Positions 1 through 6,418 of a stretch of DNA of 23,557 nt are shown here, one piece after another (positions within the stretch are counted from its first letter, which is position 1; each line of letters opens with the position of its first letter). The translations under genes and the position numbers were made by a program. The stretch comes from an uncultured Clostridia bacterium (lineage in GTDB: Bacteria; Bacillota; Clostridia; TANB77; CAG-508): positions 1 through 23,557 of the forward strand of contig CAQUBD010000006.1 of assembly GCA_948891265.1 (NCBI GenBank), in the 5' to 3' direction. Under the pieces are notes generated by a model. The model was given only the letters and a program-made list of their open reading frames with translations, did not search any database and had not been told where the DNA came from.

Positions 1-332
1 AAGTGCCAGCAACTTCTCGCCCTTTTGAAATCAAGTTGTTTTGTTTTCGTAGTAGTATCTCCCTCTTTGACATTTTCGTACAAGTTTCTGTCGTTAAAAG
101 TCTTTGATACATCTTCATAGGAAATGGTTACTAAGTAACGTGCAGGAAGCGTTTGCGGTATGAGAATCGTAGTTTCGCCATTAAATATAGGCATCATTGT
201 TCCATCCGAACTCTGATATTCAATATCTGTCACCGTTGCATTTACGTCAATTTTTTCTTCTTTTTCAATTGCCTGACAACCTGTTAGGGCAACACACATA
301 ATGATAACTACAAGAAAAATAAACCGTTTCAT
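1..332 (-). CDS. Putative lipoprotein, 5' part only (runs off the window)
   Basis: The reading frame starts at an ATG at 332 on the minus strand, 8 nt after an AAAGGAGG ribosome binding site, and stays open to the window edge, giving 110 residues. The N-terminus is a textbook lipoprotein signal: MKRF, a hydrophobic stretch, then the lipobox LTGC with Cys19 as the lipidated residue, so the mature protein should be anchored outside the membrane. The rest is polar and beta-rich looking, with no motif I recognise. Its codons (CTC, CGG, CCG, TGC, GCG) are clearly richer in G and C than the core genes of the window, which suggests transfer from another genome. The function is unknown. It has its own promoter and leader (see 420-448 and 351-395). 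Confidence 0.8.
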   Translation of the reverse strand, partial: MKRFIFLVVIIMCVALTGCQAIEKEEKIDVNATVTDIEYQSSDGTMMPIFNGETTILIPQTLPARYLVTISYEDVSKTFNDRNLYENVKEGDTTTKTKQLDFKRARSCWH

Positions 333-350
333 AAAATTTCCTCCTTTAAT

Positions 351-395
351 TGTTCGGAGGTATGCACCTCCGAAAGTTTACCTTTTCAAAGGTGC
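351..395 (-). promoter_or_regulatory. Structured 5' leader of the lipoprotein gene
   Basis: A perfect 9-bp inverted repeat (TTCGGAGGT at 353-361 and ACCTCCGAA at 366-374, 4-nt loop) lies just upstream of the ribosome binding site. Further upstream in the transcript, GCACC (plus 391-395) could pair with GGTGC inside the first hairpin, giving a mutually exclusive structure. A small ACCTT/AAGGT hairpin (380-393) lies between them. The pairing is seen in the sequence; a regulatory role is inference. Confidence 0.4.
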
Positions 396-419
396 AACAA
401 CAATGTTACCATATCTTAA

Positions 420-448
420 ATTATACTATATTTTACATAAAAAAGCAA
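420..448 (-). promoter_or_regulatory. Promoter for the lipoprotein gene
   Basis: On the minus strand TTGCTT (plus 443-448), a 17-nt spacer and a perfect TATAAT (plus 420-425) form a good vegetative promoter. Transcription would start near 413, leaving a leader of about 80 nt. Confidence 0.6.
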
Positions 449-550
449 ATTTTTGGTTTTAGAGTATACATTTTATAAAAAGTATGCTAAAATATATATA
501 CAGTCGATAATCGGAAATGGTTGATTTTTTCTTTCGCAAACTTGTTTCAT

Positions 551-576
551 TAAAAAATCAAACTGCGTTTGATTTT
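551..576 (-). terminator. Probable terminator for the minus-strand membrane protein gene
   Basis: On the minus strand AAAATCAAAC, GCA loop, GTTTGATTTT is a perfect 10-bp stem ending in a run of six T, about 65 nt after the stop codon of the gene at 640-1143. A second arm, TTGATTTTTT at 521-530, could pair with the same stem (552-561), so two foldings compete. The rest of the 333-639 gap holds only the lipoprotein promoter and leader and AT-rich filler. Confidence 0.6.
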
Positions 577-639
577 CAAGCTCTTATGCTAAATATGACA
601 ATTTAAAGATTATCTTTTTCTTTTTATGACTAGTAATAT

Positions 640-1143
640 TTACTTTTTCATCGGTACTAATATAAAATTATCTATATAAAAATTATTTTTATATAAATAT
701 ACATCAACTTCTTTTGAACTCAAACATTGTGGATTAAAGTTTAATTCTGGGCTTTCAATAGTATATTTTATTCCATTATTTGTATATTCTACTATTAAAT
801 AATAGTAATAGTAAAATTGTGTTGTTCCTTGTGTATCTGTATATGAATGAAGAAATTCTTTTATATCTATAATTTTTCCTGGTACTTTTACTCCTTTTTC
901 AACAATTTCTTTTGCATTTTCTCGATTAATTTTAGTCTTATAAATATGGTAAACAGAAAGAGCAGACATGCTTGTAAGAATAATTTCGAACATAATAAAT
1001 GGACCAATATTCTCCCAACCATCTGATATTACTTGATTAATCCCTATATATGTAAGACCAAATATTATTATAACTAATATTATAGCTATAATAATATCCG
1101 ACTTTTTTATTACTTCATTTTTATAATTATATTTTATTTGCAT
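640..1143 (-). CDS. Two-helix membrane protein, DUF3592-like
   Basis: A 167-residue protein, counted from the ATG at 1143. A GTG at 1152 is also in frame but overlaps the GAGGAG ribosome binding site (1152-1157), so the ATG, 8 nt further on, is the better start. Two hydrophobic segments (about residues 17-37 and 47-66) are followed by a soluble beta-rich domain. In that domain a VKVPGKIIDI strand, a run of tyrosines and a late VDVYLYKNN resemble the DUF3592 pattern, where a small beta domain sits beside two membrane helices. The function of the family is unknown. The gene runs opposite to a second DUF3592-type gene at 1475, with which it could share a control region. The call rests on layout rather than close similarity, so the family name is tentative. 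Confidence 0.55.
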   Translation of the reverse strand: MQIKYNYKNEVIKKSDIIIAIILVIIIFGLTYIGINQVISDGWENIGPFIMFEIILTSMSALSVYHIYKTKINRENAKEIVEKGVKVPGKIIDIKEFLHSYTDTQGTTQFYYYYYLIVEYTNNGIKYTIESPELNFNPQCLSSKEVDVYLYKNNFYIDNFILVPMKK

Positions 1144-1222
1144 TTCATTCACTCCTCACTATTTTTCTTTAAAAAATTTTCCAACTATATTTAATGCAAC
1201 AATATATTTATTATCTTTTTCA

Positions 1223-1251
1223 ATGTTATCATAAATTTAAGCTTTTATCAA
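1223..1251 (-). promoter_or_regulatory. Possible promoter for the minus-strand membrane protein
   Basis: On the minus strand TTGATA (plus 1246-1251), 17-nt spacer and TAACAT (plus 1223-1228) lie about 80 nt upstream of the start codon. The -10 box is a moderate match only. Confidence 0.35.
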
Positions 1252-1290
1252 TTAATAGAAAAATTTTAACTAAAAATGCAATATAATTTG

Positions 1291-1319
1291 TTGTTAAAGA
1301 TTAAACTTTGTGCTAAAAT
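1291..1319 (+). promoter_or_regulatory. Promoter for the small ORF and DUF3592 gene
   Basis: TTGTTA (1291-1296), 17-nt spacer and TAAAAT (1314-1319), preceded by TGC, which makes an extended -10 element. It reads into the small ORF at 1362 and the DUF3592 gene at 1475. Confidence 0.5.
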
Positions 1320-1361
1320 ATCAATAAACATTATAGAATATTTTTTGTATTACAAAATAGG

Positions 1362-1475
1362 ATGAGATTTGAATACCAACTTTATATTAATAGATTTGTA
1401 GAAACTAATTTACAAGATATTTTAGCAGAGAAACCAAAATTAGACCTGATTCAAATGAAAGGAGAGAAAAAGTAA
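1362..1475 (+). CDS. Possible 37-residue small protein, coupled to the next gene
   Basis: ATG at 1362 opens a frame of 37 codons (begins MRFEYQLYINRFVETN) whose TAA at 1473-1475 overlaps the next gene's ATG at 1475. That overlap is the usual sign of translational coupling. The ribosome binding site is poor (TAGG directly before the ATG). The peptide is charged and soluble, with no membrane segment, and I do not recognise it. It may be a real small protein or the tail of a decayed gene, since the following 1.1 kb also holds gene remnants. Confidence 0.35.
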   Translation: MRFEYQLYINRFVETNLQDILAEKPKLDLIQMKGEKK

Positions 1476-1915
1476 TGAATGATATAATTTTTAATATTAC
1501 ATTTGGAGCATTTGGAGGAATATTTGCAATAACTTTTTTTTTAATGGGATATAAGATTTTAAGAAAAGCAAAAAAACAAAAATATAATTGTACTATTCGA
1601 ACTTATGGTAAAGTAGTAAATAATATAAAACATACAGCTACAGAAACTAACGCTACAGGTGCTTATGAAAATGCAGATTCTTGGCATGCTTTATTTGAAT
1701 ATAATGTTGCAGGAGAAAAATGTGTTAAAGAATCTTCATTAGGAACTAGATATCCTAAATATGAAATAGGGCAAACTGTAGAAATATACTATAATCCTGA
1801 AAATTATCATGATTTTTATGTGGTTGGGGATACTTATCCTTCAAATTTGGGAATAATCTTGATTTCTATTGGAATAATTATAATCGGCATAGTGTTATTT
1901 GCCATTAGACCTTAA
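1475..1915 (+). CDS. DUF3592 domain membrane protein
   Basis: A 146-residue protein with a strong GGAGAG ribosome binding site. A hydrophobic helix (about residues 5-27) is followed by a basic stretch (RKAKKQK) and a soluble beta domain of about 80 residues. The domain contains the pattern typical of DUF3592: a central EYNVAGE strand turn and the late YYNPENYHDFYVVGD segment. A second helix (about 123-143) closes the protein. The domain should sit between two membrane passes, facing outside or inside. The family's role is unknown; members often occur near toxin, phage or accessory genes. It may be translated together with the small ORF just before it. Confidence 0.75.
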   Translation: MNDIIFNITFGAFGGIFAITFFLMGYKILRKAKKQKYNCTIRTYGKVVNNIKHTATETNATGAYENADSWHALFEYNVAGEKCVKESSLGTRYPKYEIGQTVEIYYNPENYHDFYVVGDTYPSNLGIILISIGIIIIGIVLFAIRP

Positions 1916-1937
1916 TTTAAAATTATTTAAACCTGTT

Positions 1938-2299
1938 AAAAAATCATCTGGAGAAAAATTACAAATAGAAAGGTATTAGATTCAATAAAAAATTCAGGCC
2001 AAGAAATTGAAAGATACTTTAATATAAAAGAGCCATAATATAGGTGTGATTCTTGGTTATTAAGTAATCAAATAAATGATATTATAGCTAAAGACTTAAA
2101 CATTGCAAAATTTTATAATTTATTTGATGTAAAAGATGGTTTGGATGCAACTAAAGATATATTAAATTTTGTTTTTAATGTACAAGAATGTAGTAATTAT
2201 AATGATTTAGTAGAAGATACTTCTTTACAAAAACTATTAAAACAGCAATTACTTAAAAATAAAGAAATGAAAATAGGATAGGGAAAATTAAAGATATAA
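1938..2299 (+). pseudogene. Remnant of a GNAT_C-type acyltransferase (C-terminal part)
   Basis: No intact gene is present, but a readable protein trace crosses one frameshift and in-frame stops. SSGEKLQIER (about 1941-1972) shifts frame into VLDSIKNSGQEIERYFNIKEP, then a TAA at 2036-2038. The trace continues with YRCDSWLLSNQINDII and NIAKFYNLFDV through TSLQKLLKQQL to a TAG at 2279-2281 and a glycine-rich tail. The order 'GEKL - DS - C.SWLL - NI..F - TSLQ - G.G' is what I know of the C-terminal domain of GNAT_C (DUF5596-type) acyltransferases. The N-terminal half is missing; the DUF3592 gene lies where it would be expected. The family call comes from memory of the pattern, but the decay itself is plain in the sequence. 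Confidence 0.55.
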
Positions 2300-2307
2300 T
2301 TTTATAA

Positions 2308-2584
2308 AGAAAGGGATTAAGATACAGAGAAGATATTTTAGACAATATGGGAAGTGAAGAACTTGCAGCTAACTTATTTCGTATAACACAAACAGAATCA
2401 AGATTAAAAAGAGACAAAGTTGATACTGAAAAGAAAGCTTGCGATACTCATAATAAAATTGGCAAGATAGTTAGAAAAGCAATTAAACAAGCAGGACGGA
2501 ACTATGCCAGAAGAATTGCCTACACATAAGAAGAGTTTGAAACAATTAGAAAAAGAAAATAAGAAAAGTTTAAAGAAAAAGTAA
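2308..2584 (+). pseudogene. dinD: Remnant of dinD (DNA damage-inducible protein D), C-terminal part
   Basis: A frame with no start codon begins after a TAA at 2305-2307 and reads RKGLRYREDILDNMGSEE, then LAANLFRITQTESRLKRDKV. This is the highly conserved C-terminal core of DinD. At about 2494-2500 the frame shifts by one base and the remaining conserved end continues as GTMPEELPT, then KKSLKQLEKENKK, to a TAA at 2582. The usual protein is about 270 residues; only about 90 are left, so the gene is both truncated and frameshifted. Known DinD proteins are damage-induced and act on RecA filaments. An unshifted reading from the ATG at 2347 gives a 60-residue product that I regard as an artefact of the decay. 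Confidence 0.8.
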
Positions 2585-2609
2585 AACAAAAAGGAAAAGA
2601 GGTAGTAAG

Positions 2610-3224
2610 ATGAGTGCAAATGATTATTTCAAAAATGATGAATATTGGGCTAATCATATAAATAAAGATTTAGAAGAAGATTTATGGATAGAAGAGTATA
2701 CGACATACTTTAATTCAACAGGCAAATGCTTAGATTTAGGCTGTGGAATAGGACAATATTCAAAACAACTTATTAAATATGGGTATGATGTAACCTCAGC
2801 TGATATATCAGATATAGCTTTAAATAAAGTTAAAGATTTTAATGAAAATGTAGTGAAACTAGATATGAGAGATAAATTGCCTTTTCAAAATAATGAATTT
2901 GACTTAGTATTTGCAAATTTATCTATTCATTATTTTCCTGATGAAGATACTAGAAAGTTAATGATAGAAATAAAGAGAATTTTAAAAGAAGATGGATTAT
3001 TTATTGGAAGTGTCAATGGAATTGAAGGACTAAAAGTAATAGGAAACGAAACCAAAGAAATTGAATACCATTTTTACGAGTATAAAGATAAACTAATAAG
3101 ATTATTTGATATTAATGATATAAAAAGATATTTAGCTGATTTTAATATTATAAAAATAGATAAGAGAGAAACTATAAGATTCAAACATAAAAAGAATTAT
3201 ATAGTATTTATTGCAAAAAAATAA
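2610..3224 (+). CDS. Class I SAM-dependent methyltransferase
   Basis: A 204-residue protein that starts 7 nt after a GAGG ribosome binding site. It is a compact Methyltransf_11-type enzyme: motif I is CLDLGCGIGQYS (residues 40-51), the acidic end of strand 2 is SADIS, motif III is the DLVFANLSIHYF segment near residues 97-108, and the later ILKEDGLFIGSVN is the typical post-III strand. All parts of the SAM site look intact. The fold gives no substrate; related small proteins methylate metabolites, antibiotics or tellurite. It lies directly downstream of the dinD remnant, at the end of the decayed accessory stretch, and probably has no operon partner. A palindrome at 3291-3328 may end its transcript. 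Confidence 0.8.
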   Translation: MSANDYFKNDEYWANHINKDLEEDLWIEEYTTYFNSTGKCLDLGCGIGQYSKQLIKYGYDVTSADISDIALNKVKDFNENVVKLDMRDKLPFQNNEFDLVFANLSIHYFPDEDTRKLMIEIKRILKEDGLFIGSVNGIEGLKVIGNETKEIEYHFYEYKDKLIRLFDINDIKRYLADFNIIKIDKRETIRFKHKKNYIVFIAKK

Positions 3225-3290
3225 TCTAAAATAAATTAAACAAATTCTCATAAATTAAAGTTAAATTATATTAATAATAACTCTTCAATA

Positions 3291-3328
3291 AATGAGGTAA
3301 CTACAATAATAATCGTAGTTACCTCATT
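3291..3328. repeat. Perfect 14-bp inverted repeat after the methyltransferase gene
   Basis: AATGAGGTAACTAC (3291-3304), a 10-nt loop and GTAGTTACCTCATT (3315-3328) match perfectly. There is no clear T run on either side, so a factor-independent terminator is possible but not typical. The rest of the 3225-3574 gap holds a stop-bounded minus-strand frame (3350-3475), a hairpin with T tract (3482-3519) and the ftsZ promoter. Confidence 0.65.
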
Positions 3329-3349
3329 AAAATATTAGATTAAATTAAA

Positions 3350-3475
3350 CTAAACCTTCATCCATAAAAAATGGACATATCTTGTGTTCTTGTCTAATTT
3401 TCTTACTGTAACAGTTAAATCTAAAAATAAGGCAATAGCGACAACGGTTACTATTGCAAGTTCATTTAAGCTTTT
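3350..3475 (-). pseudogene. Possible remnant of a small hydrophobic protein
   Basis: On the minus strand a 41-codon open frame reads ELAIVTVVAIALFLDLTVTV, then RKLDKNTRYVHFLWMKV and a TAG at 3350-3352. It has the look of a single-helix membrane peptide with a basic tail, but no start codon: the frame opens right after a TAA at 3476-3478, with no ATG, GTG or TTG before the hydrophobic part. It is either the end of a lost gene or chance. Confidence 0.25.
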
Positions 3476-3481
3476 TTACTG

Positions 3482-3519
3482 AAAAAGTTAAAAAACAGTT
3501 GTGTTTTTGACTTTTTTTA
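3482..3519 (+). terminator. Hairpin with T tract upstream of ftsZ
   Basis: AAAAAGTTAAAAAAC pairs with GTTTTTGACTTTTT, with one bulge and one G-U pair, and is followed by T residues. It would stop transcripts from the accessory side before the ftsZ operon. It overlaps the promoter at 3499-3527, so its in vivo role is uncertain. Confidence 0.45.
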
Positions 3520-3527
3520 TATATAAT
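3499..3527 (+). promoter_or_regulatory. Promoter of the ftsZ-like operon
   Basis: TTGTGT (3499-3504), a 17-nt spacer and a perfect TATAAT (3522-3527). A TTGACT at 3507-3512 is only 9 nt from the -10 box and is not the partner. Transcription would begin about 40 nt before the AUG; AAGGAGG (3557-3563) is the ribosome binding site. Confidence 0.5.
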
Positions 3528-3574
3528 AAGAAACAAAATGAAACAAAAGCATATACAAGGAGGATGTTAAAGAA

Positions 3575-4543
3575 ATGAACGATTTAAGAGATATAGACAG
3601 AATGTTAAAAATAAAAGTAATAGGAGTAGGTGGAGCAGGAAACAATGCAATAACTAGAATGATAGAAGACAATGTAAAAGGAGTATCATTCTATATGATA
3701 AATACAGAAACAGGAACATTAAGAAGATCAAGAACAAGTAATATATTGCAAATAGGAGTACAAACAACAAGAGGATTAGGAGCAGGAGCAAATGAAATAA
3801 TAGGAGAAAGAGCAGCAATAGAAAATAAAGAAGAAATAAAAGAAATGCTAAGAGGAGCAGATTTAGTATTTATAGCAGCAGGAATGGGAGGCGGAACAGG
3901 AACAGGAGCAGCCCCAATAGTAGCAGAAATAGCAAAAGAAATGGGAATATTAACAATAGGAATAGTAACAAAACCATTTGCATTTGAAGGACAAGCAAGA
4001 AAACTAAGAGCAGAAAAAGGAGCAGAAAGACTAAAAAATAATGTAGACGACTTAATAGTAGTTTTAAATGACAATCTATTAAAAGTAACAGACTCAAAAA
4101 TAACATTAAATAATGCATTTTCATTAGCAGATAATATATTAGAACAAGGAATAACAAGTATAACAGACTTATTAACATCAATAGGAGAAGTAAATATAGA
4201 CTTTGCAGATATAAAAACAACTATGAGTTATAGAGGAAAAGCATATATGGGAATAGGAAAAGCAAGCGGAGAGAAAAAAGTAGAAGAAGCAGTAATACAA
4301 GCAATCGAAAATCCATTAACAGAAAGCAAAATAGATGGAGCAAAAGGTGTAATATTTAACATTAAAGGGAATAATGAATTAAGTCTTATGGAAATAAATA
4401 GTGCAGTTGCAATAATAAATGAAAAAGTAAGTGAAGATGCAAACATTATATTTGGAACAGTAATTGATGAAGATATGGGAGAAGAAGTTCAGGTAACTGT
4501 AATTGCAACAGGAGTAGAAGAAAAAGCAGAGATTAAGCAATAA
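3575..4543 (+). CDS. ftsZ: FtsZ-family tubulin-like GTPase, short and divergent
   Basis: A 322-residue protein with the full FtsZ GTPase core. GVGGAGNNA near residues 17-25 is the first glycine loop, GMGGGTGTGAAP (103-114) is the tubulin signature, and the T7 synergy loop NIDFAD (207-212) keeps the catalytic aspartates. FtsZ polymerises at mid-cell and recruits the division machinery. Two things are unusual. The protein ends about nine residues after the conserved VTVIATG, so the C-terminal linker and the conserved tail peptide that binds FtsA, SepF or ZipA are missing. Several near-invariant core positions also differ: NTD is NTETG, GANP is GANE, IPND is VLND and FTFEG is FAFEG. This suggests a second FtsZ paralogue rather than the main cell-division protein, but only the rest of the genome can tell. 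The next gene starts 18 nt downstream in the same operon. Confidence 0.85.
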   Translation: MNDLRDIDRMLKIKVIGVGGAGNNAITRMIEDNVKGVSFYMINTETGTLRRSRTSNILQIGVQTTRGLGAGANEIIGERAAIENKEEIKEMLRGADLVFIAAGMGGGTGTGAAPIVAEIAKEMGILTIGIVTKPFAFEGQARKLRAEKGAERLKNNVDDLIVVLNDNLLKVTDSKITLNNAFSLADNILEQGITSITDLLTSIGEVNIDFADIKTTMSYRGKAYMGIGKASGEKKVEEAVIQAIENPLTESKIDGAKGVIFNIKGNNELSLMEINSAVAIINEKVSEDANIIFGTVIDEDMGEEVQVTVIATGVEEKAEIKQ

Positions 4544-4561
4544 CTTGGGAGATGAAAGCTA

Positions 4562-5245
4562 ATGAAAAAACTACTAGCAATAATCAGTGTATTATTAGTA
4601 ATTTTTATAGGGATGTATATATATAAAAGCAATATAAATCAAAATACTTTAAATATAGCAGAAGTACAAAAAATAGAAGAATATATATCAAAAATATATA
4701 TGTGGCAAGAAATAACAGAACAAGCATTACCAAAATTTGATAATATTAATGATGCACCAGAATTGTGGGTATGGGAAGTAGTGAAAAAGAACATTGAAGA
4801 ATTTGAATTAGAATATCAACAAATTCAAGAAAAAGCACAAGAAATATTTGGGGACAAATTTAAAAAAGAATTTCCAAAGAATGGAACAGAATATATATTA
4901 TATGATGAAAGTGCAAATAAATATTTTTCAACAGGAGTAGGATTAGATACTTTAGATGATTTATTTTTAATAAAAAATATAAAAAAAATAAAAAATGGAT
5001 ATGAAGTAGAAATAGTAGAATATTTAGAAGATTATGGAAACGCTATGGGGATAGAAGATGAAAGTGAAATTTATAACGTAAATATAAAAAATTTAAATAA
5101 CGAGACAATTGCAACAATAAAAAGTAATGAAAGTGAAACTGCAACAATAGAAGCAGTTAAGAAAAATATAGAAAAATTTAATACAAAAATACTTACATTA
5201 TTTCAGGATAAAGAAGGAAATGTTTTTTTGGAAAGTGTGAAATGA
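4562..5245 (+). CDS. Membrane-anchored or secreted protein of unknown function
   Basis: A 227-residue protein with a GGGAG ribosome binding site, 18 nt after ftsZ. Residues 1-3 (MKK) and a hydrophobic stretch to about residue 21 form either a signal peptide or a single N-terminal anchor; no lipobox cysteine is seen. The remaining 200 residues are acidic, with a helical section rich in Glu and Lys (about 35-95, including DAPELWVWEVVKKN) and then alternating strands. I recognise no domain. Its place behind the short FtsZ hints at a shared envelope or division role, which is inference from context. The TGA stop lies inside the left arm of a palindromic repeat (5240-5278). Confidence 0.7.
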   Translation: MKKLLAIISVLLVIFIGMYIYKSNINQNTLNIAEVQKIEEYISKIYMWQEITEQALPKFDNINDAPELWVWEVVKKNIEEFELEYQQIQEKAQEIFGDKFKKEFPKNGTEYILYDESANKYFSTGVGLDTLDDLFLIKNIKKIKNGYEVEIVEYLEDYGNAMGIEDESEIYNVNIKNLNNETIATIKSNESETATIEAVKKNIEKFNTKILTLFQDKEGNVFLESVK

Positions 5246-5278
5246 GACATTGGGGGACAGTCCAAATATGTCTCATTT
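5240..5278. repeat. GGGAC-core palindrome, copy A
   Basis: AAATGAGACAT (5240-5250) and ATGTCTCATTT (5268-5278) are perfect 11-bp arms around a 17-nt loop holding GGGGGACAGTCC. The TGA of the upstream gene (5243-5245) is within the left arm. A hairpin this stable at a gene end could act as a terminator or protect the mRNA 3' end. It is one of five related elements in the window. Confidence 0.75.
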
Positions 5279-5316
5279 GTTTGTTGAAAAATGGAAGAAA
5301 GATATAAGAGGTAAAA

Positions 5317-6207
5317 ATGCTAGAAATATTAGAAAAATGTATAATATGCCCACATAATTGTAGAATAAATAGAGTAAATGGAGAAATTGGAAGATGCAAA
5401 TCAAAAGACACAGTAAAAATAGCACTATATTCAACACATAATTTTGAAGAACCATGTATAAGTGGAAAAAAAGGCTCAGGGACAGTCTTTTTTTCAAATT
5501 GTAACTTAAACTGTATATTTTGTCAGAACTATGAAATAAGTCAACAAGGAAAAGGAAGAGAAATAACAATACAAGAATTAGCAGAAATATTTATAAAACA
5601 ACAAGAAAATGATGTAGAAAACATAAATTTAGTAACACCAACAAGTTATGTGCCACAAATAATAGAAGCAATAAAAATAGCAAGAAAAAATGGTTTAAAA
5701 ATACCAATTGTATATAATACAAATGGATATGAAAAAGTGGAAACCATTAAAATGTTAGAAGGATATATAGATATATATTTACCAGACTTAAAATATGCAG
5801 ACAACTTATTAGCAAAACGTTTATCAAAAGTGGATAATTATTTTGAAATTGCAACAAAAGCAATAAAAGAAATGTACACACAAGTAGGAATTCCAGTTTT
5901 TAACCATGAAGGAATAATGCAAAAAGGTATGATTATTAGACATTTGGTTTTGCCAAATCATATTTTAAATTCAAGAAAAGTTTTAAAATGGATAAATGAT
6001 AATATGAATGAAGTTTATGTGAGTGTGATGGCACAATACTTCCCTACATATAAAGCAAAAGAAATTGGAGAAATTAATAGGAAATTAACAAAAGAAGAAT
6101 ACAAACATATTGAAGAATATTTATATAGGTTAAATTTAGAAAATGGATATATTCAAGAACTTGGAGAACATGAAGAAGAATATGTGCCAAAATGGGACAA
6201 TGATTAA
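5317..6207 (+). CDS. PflX-type radical SAM protein
   Basis: A 296-residue protein of the COG1313 (PflX) group, homologous to pyruvate formate-lyase activating enzymes. The radical SAM cluster motif is CNLNCIFC (Cys62, 66, 69), which binds the 4Fe-4S cluster that cleaves S-adenosylmethionine. The preceding GSGTVFFSN and following QNYEISQQGKG are typical of this group. The N-terminus carries extra cysteines at 8, 11, 15 and 27 (CIICPHNC and GRC), which may bind a second metal or cluster. The substrate is not known; activation of a glycyl radical enzyme is the usual guess. Start: ATG after an AAGAGG ribosome binding site. It is flanked by copy A of the palindromic repeat and by a 210-bp gap holding the rsmD promoter, so it may be its own transcription unit. 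Confidence 0.85.
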   Translation: MLEILEKCIICPHNCRINRVNGEIGRCKSKDTVKIALYSTHNFEEPCISGKKGSGTVFFSNCNLNCIFCQNYEISQQGKGREITIQELAEIFIKQQENDVENINLVTPTSYVPQIIEAIKIARKNGLKIPIVYNTNGYEKVETIKMLEGYIDIYLPDLKYADNLLAKRLSKVDNYFEIATKAIKEMYTQVGIPVFNHEGIMQKGMIIRHLVLPNHILNSRKVLKWINDNMNEVYVSVMAQYFPTYKAKEIGEINRKLTKEEYKHIEEYLYRLNLENGYIQELGEHEEEYVPKWDND

Positions 6208-6367
6208 TTGCAATAGTAAAAAAATAGAACAAAAAGTAAAATTAATGAGAAAATGTTTATATTTTAATATAAAAAATAGGATAAAGTAGACAGAATGAGA
6301 AAATTATTACAATTTAGGAACAATGTTACAGAACTATTAAATGTATGTTACAATTTCGTTAATTGTA

Positions 6368-6395
6368 TTGACTTTGAAGAGAAAATGAATAAAAT
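6368..6395 (+). promoter_or_regulatory. Possible promoter upstream of rsmD
   Basis: TTGACT (6368-6373), a 16-nt spacer and TAAAAT (6390-6395), about 20 nt before the AGGAG ribosome binding site. The spacing is one base short of the optimum, and the resulting leader would be very short. Confidence 0.4.
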
Positions 6396-6418
6396 TATAT
6401 CATAGGAGTAAAAGCAAA

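Noticed and set aside
2347..2529. A 60-residue protein starting at ATG 2347
   Set aside because: It is the middle of the DinD C-terminal core, cut short by a frameshift; a conserved reading continues both upstream of the ATG and downstream in another frame, so this is a pseudogene fragment.
2404..2619. Minus-strand 71-codon frame rich in Phe, Ser and Leu
   Set aside because: It is antisense to the dinD remnant, without ribosome binding site or recognisable domain.
3507..3527. TTGACT at 3507 with TATAAT at 3522 as a promoter
   Set aside because: The spacer is only 9 nt; the TTGTGT at 3499 has the correct 17 nt.
3691..4220. Long minus-strand open frames (127 and 116 codons) across the ftsZ-like gene
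   Set aside because: They are shadows of A-ending codons on the plus strand: leucine-rich or low-complexity, no ribosome binding site, and wholly inside a well-recognised gene. The same is true for minus-strand frames within ftsK, the 523-residue gene, the metallo-beta-lactamase gene and others.
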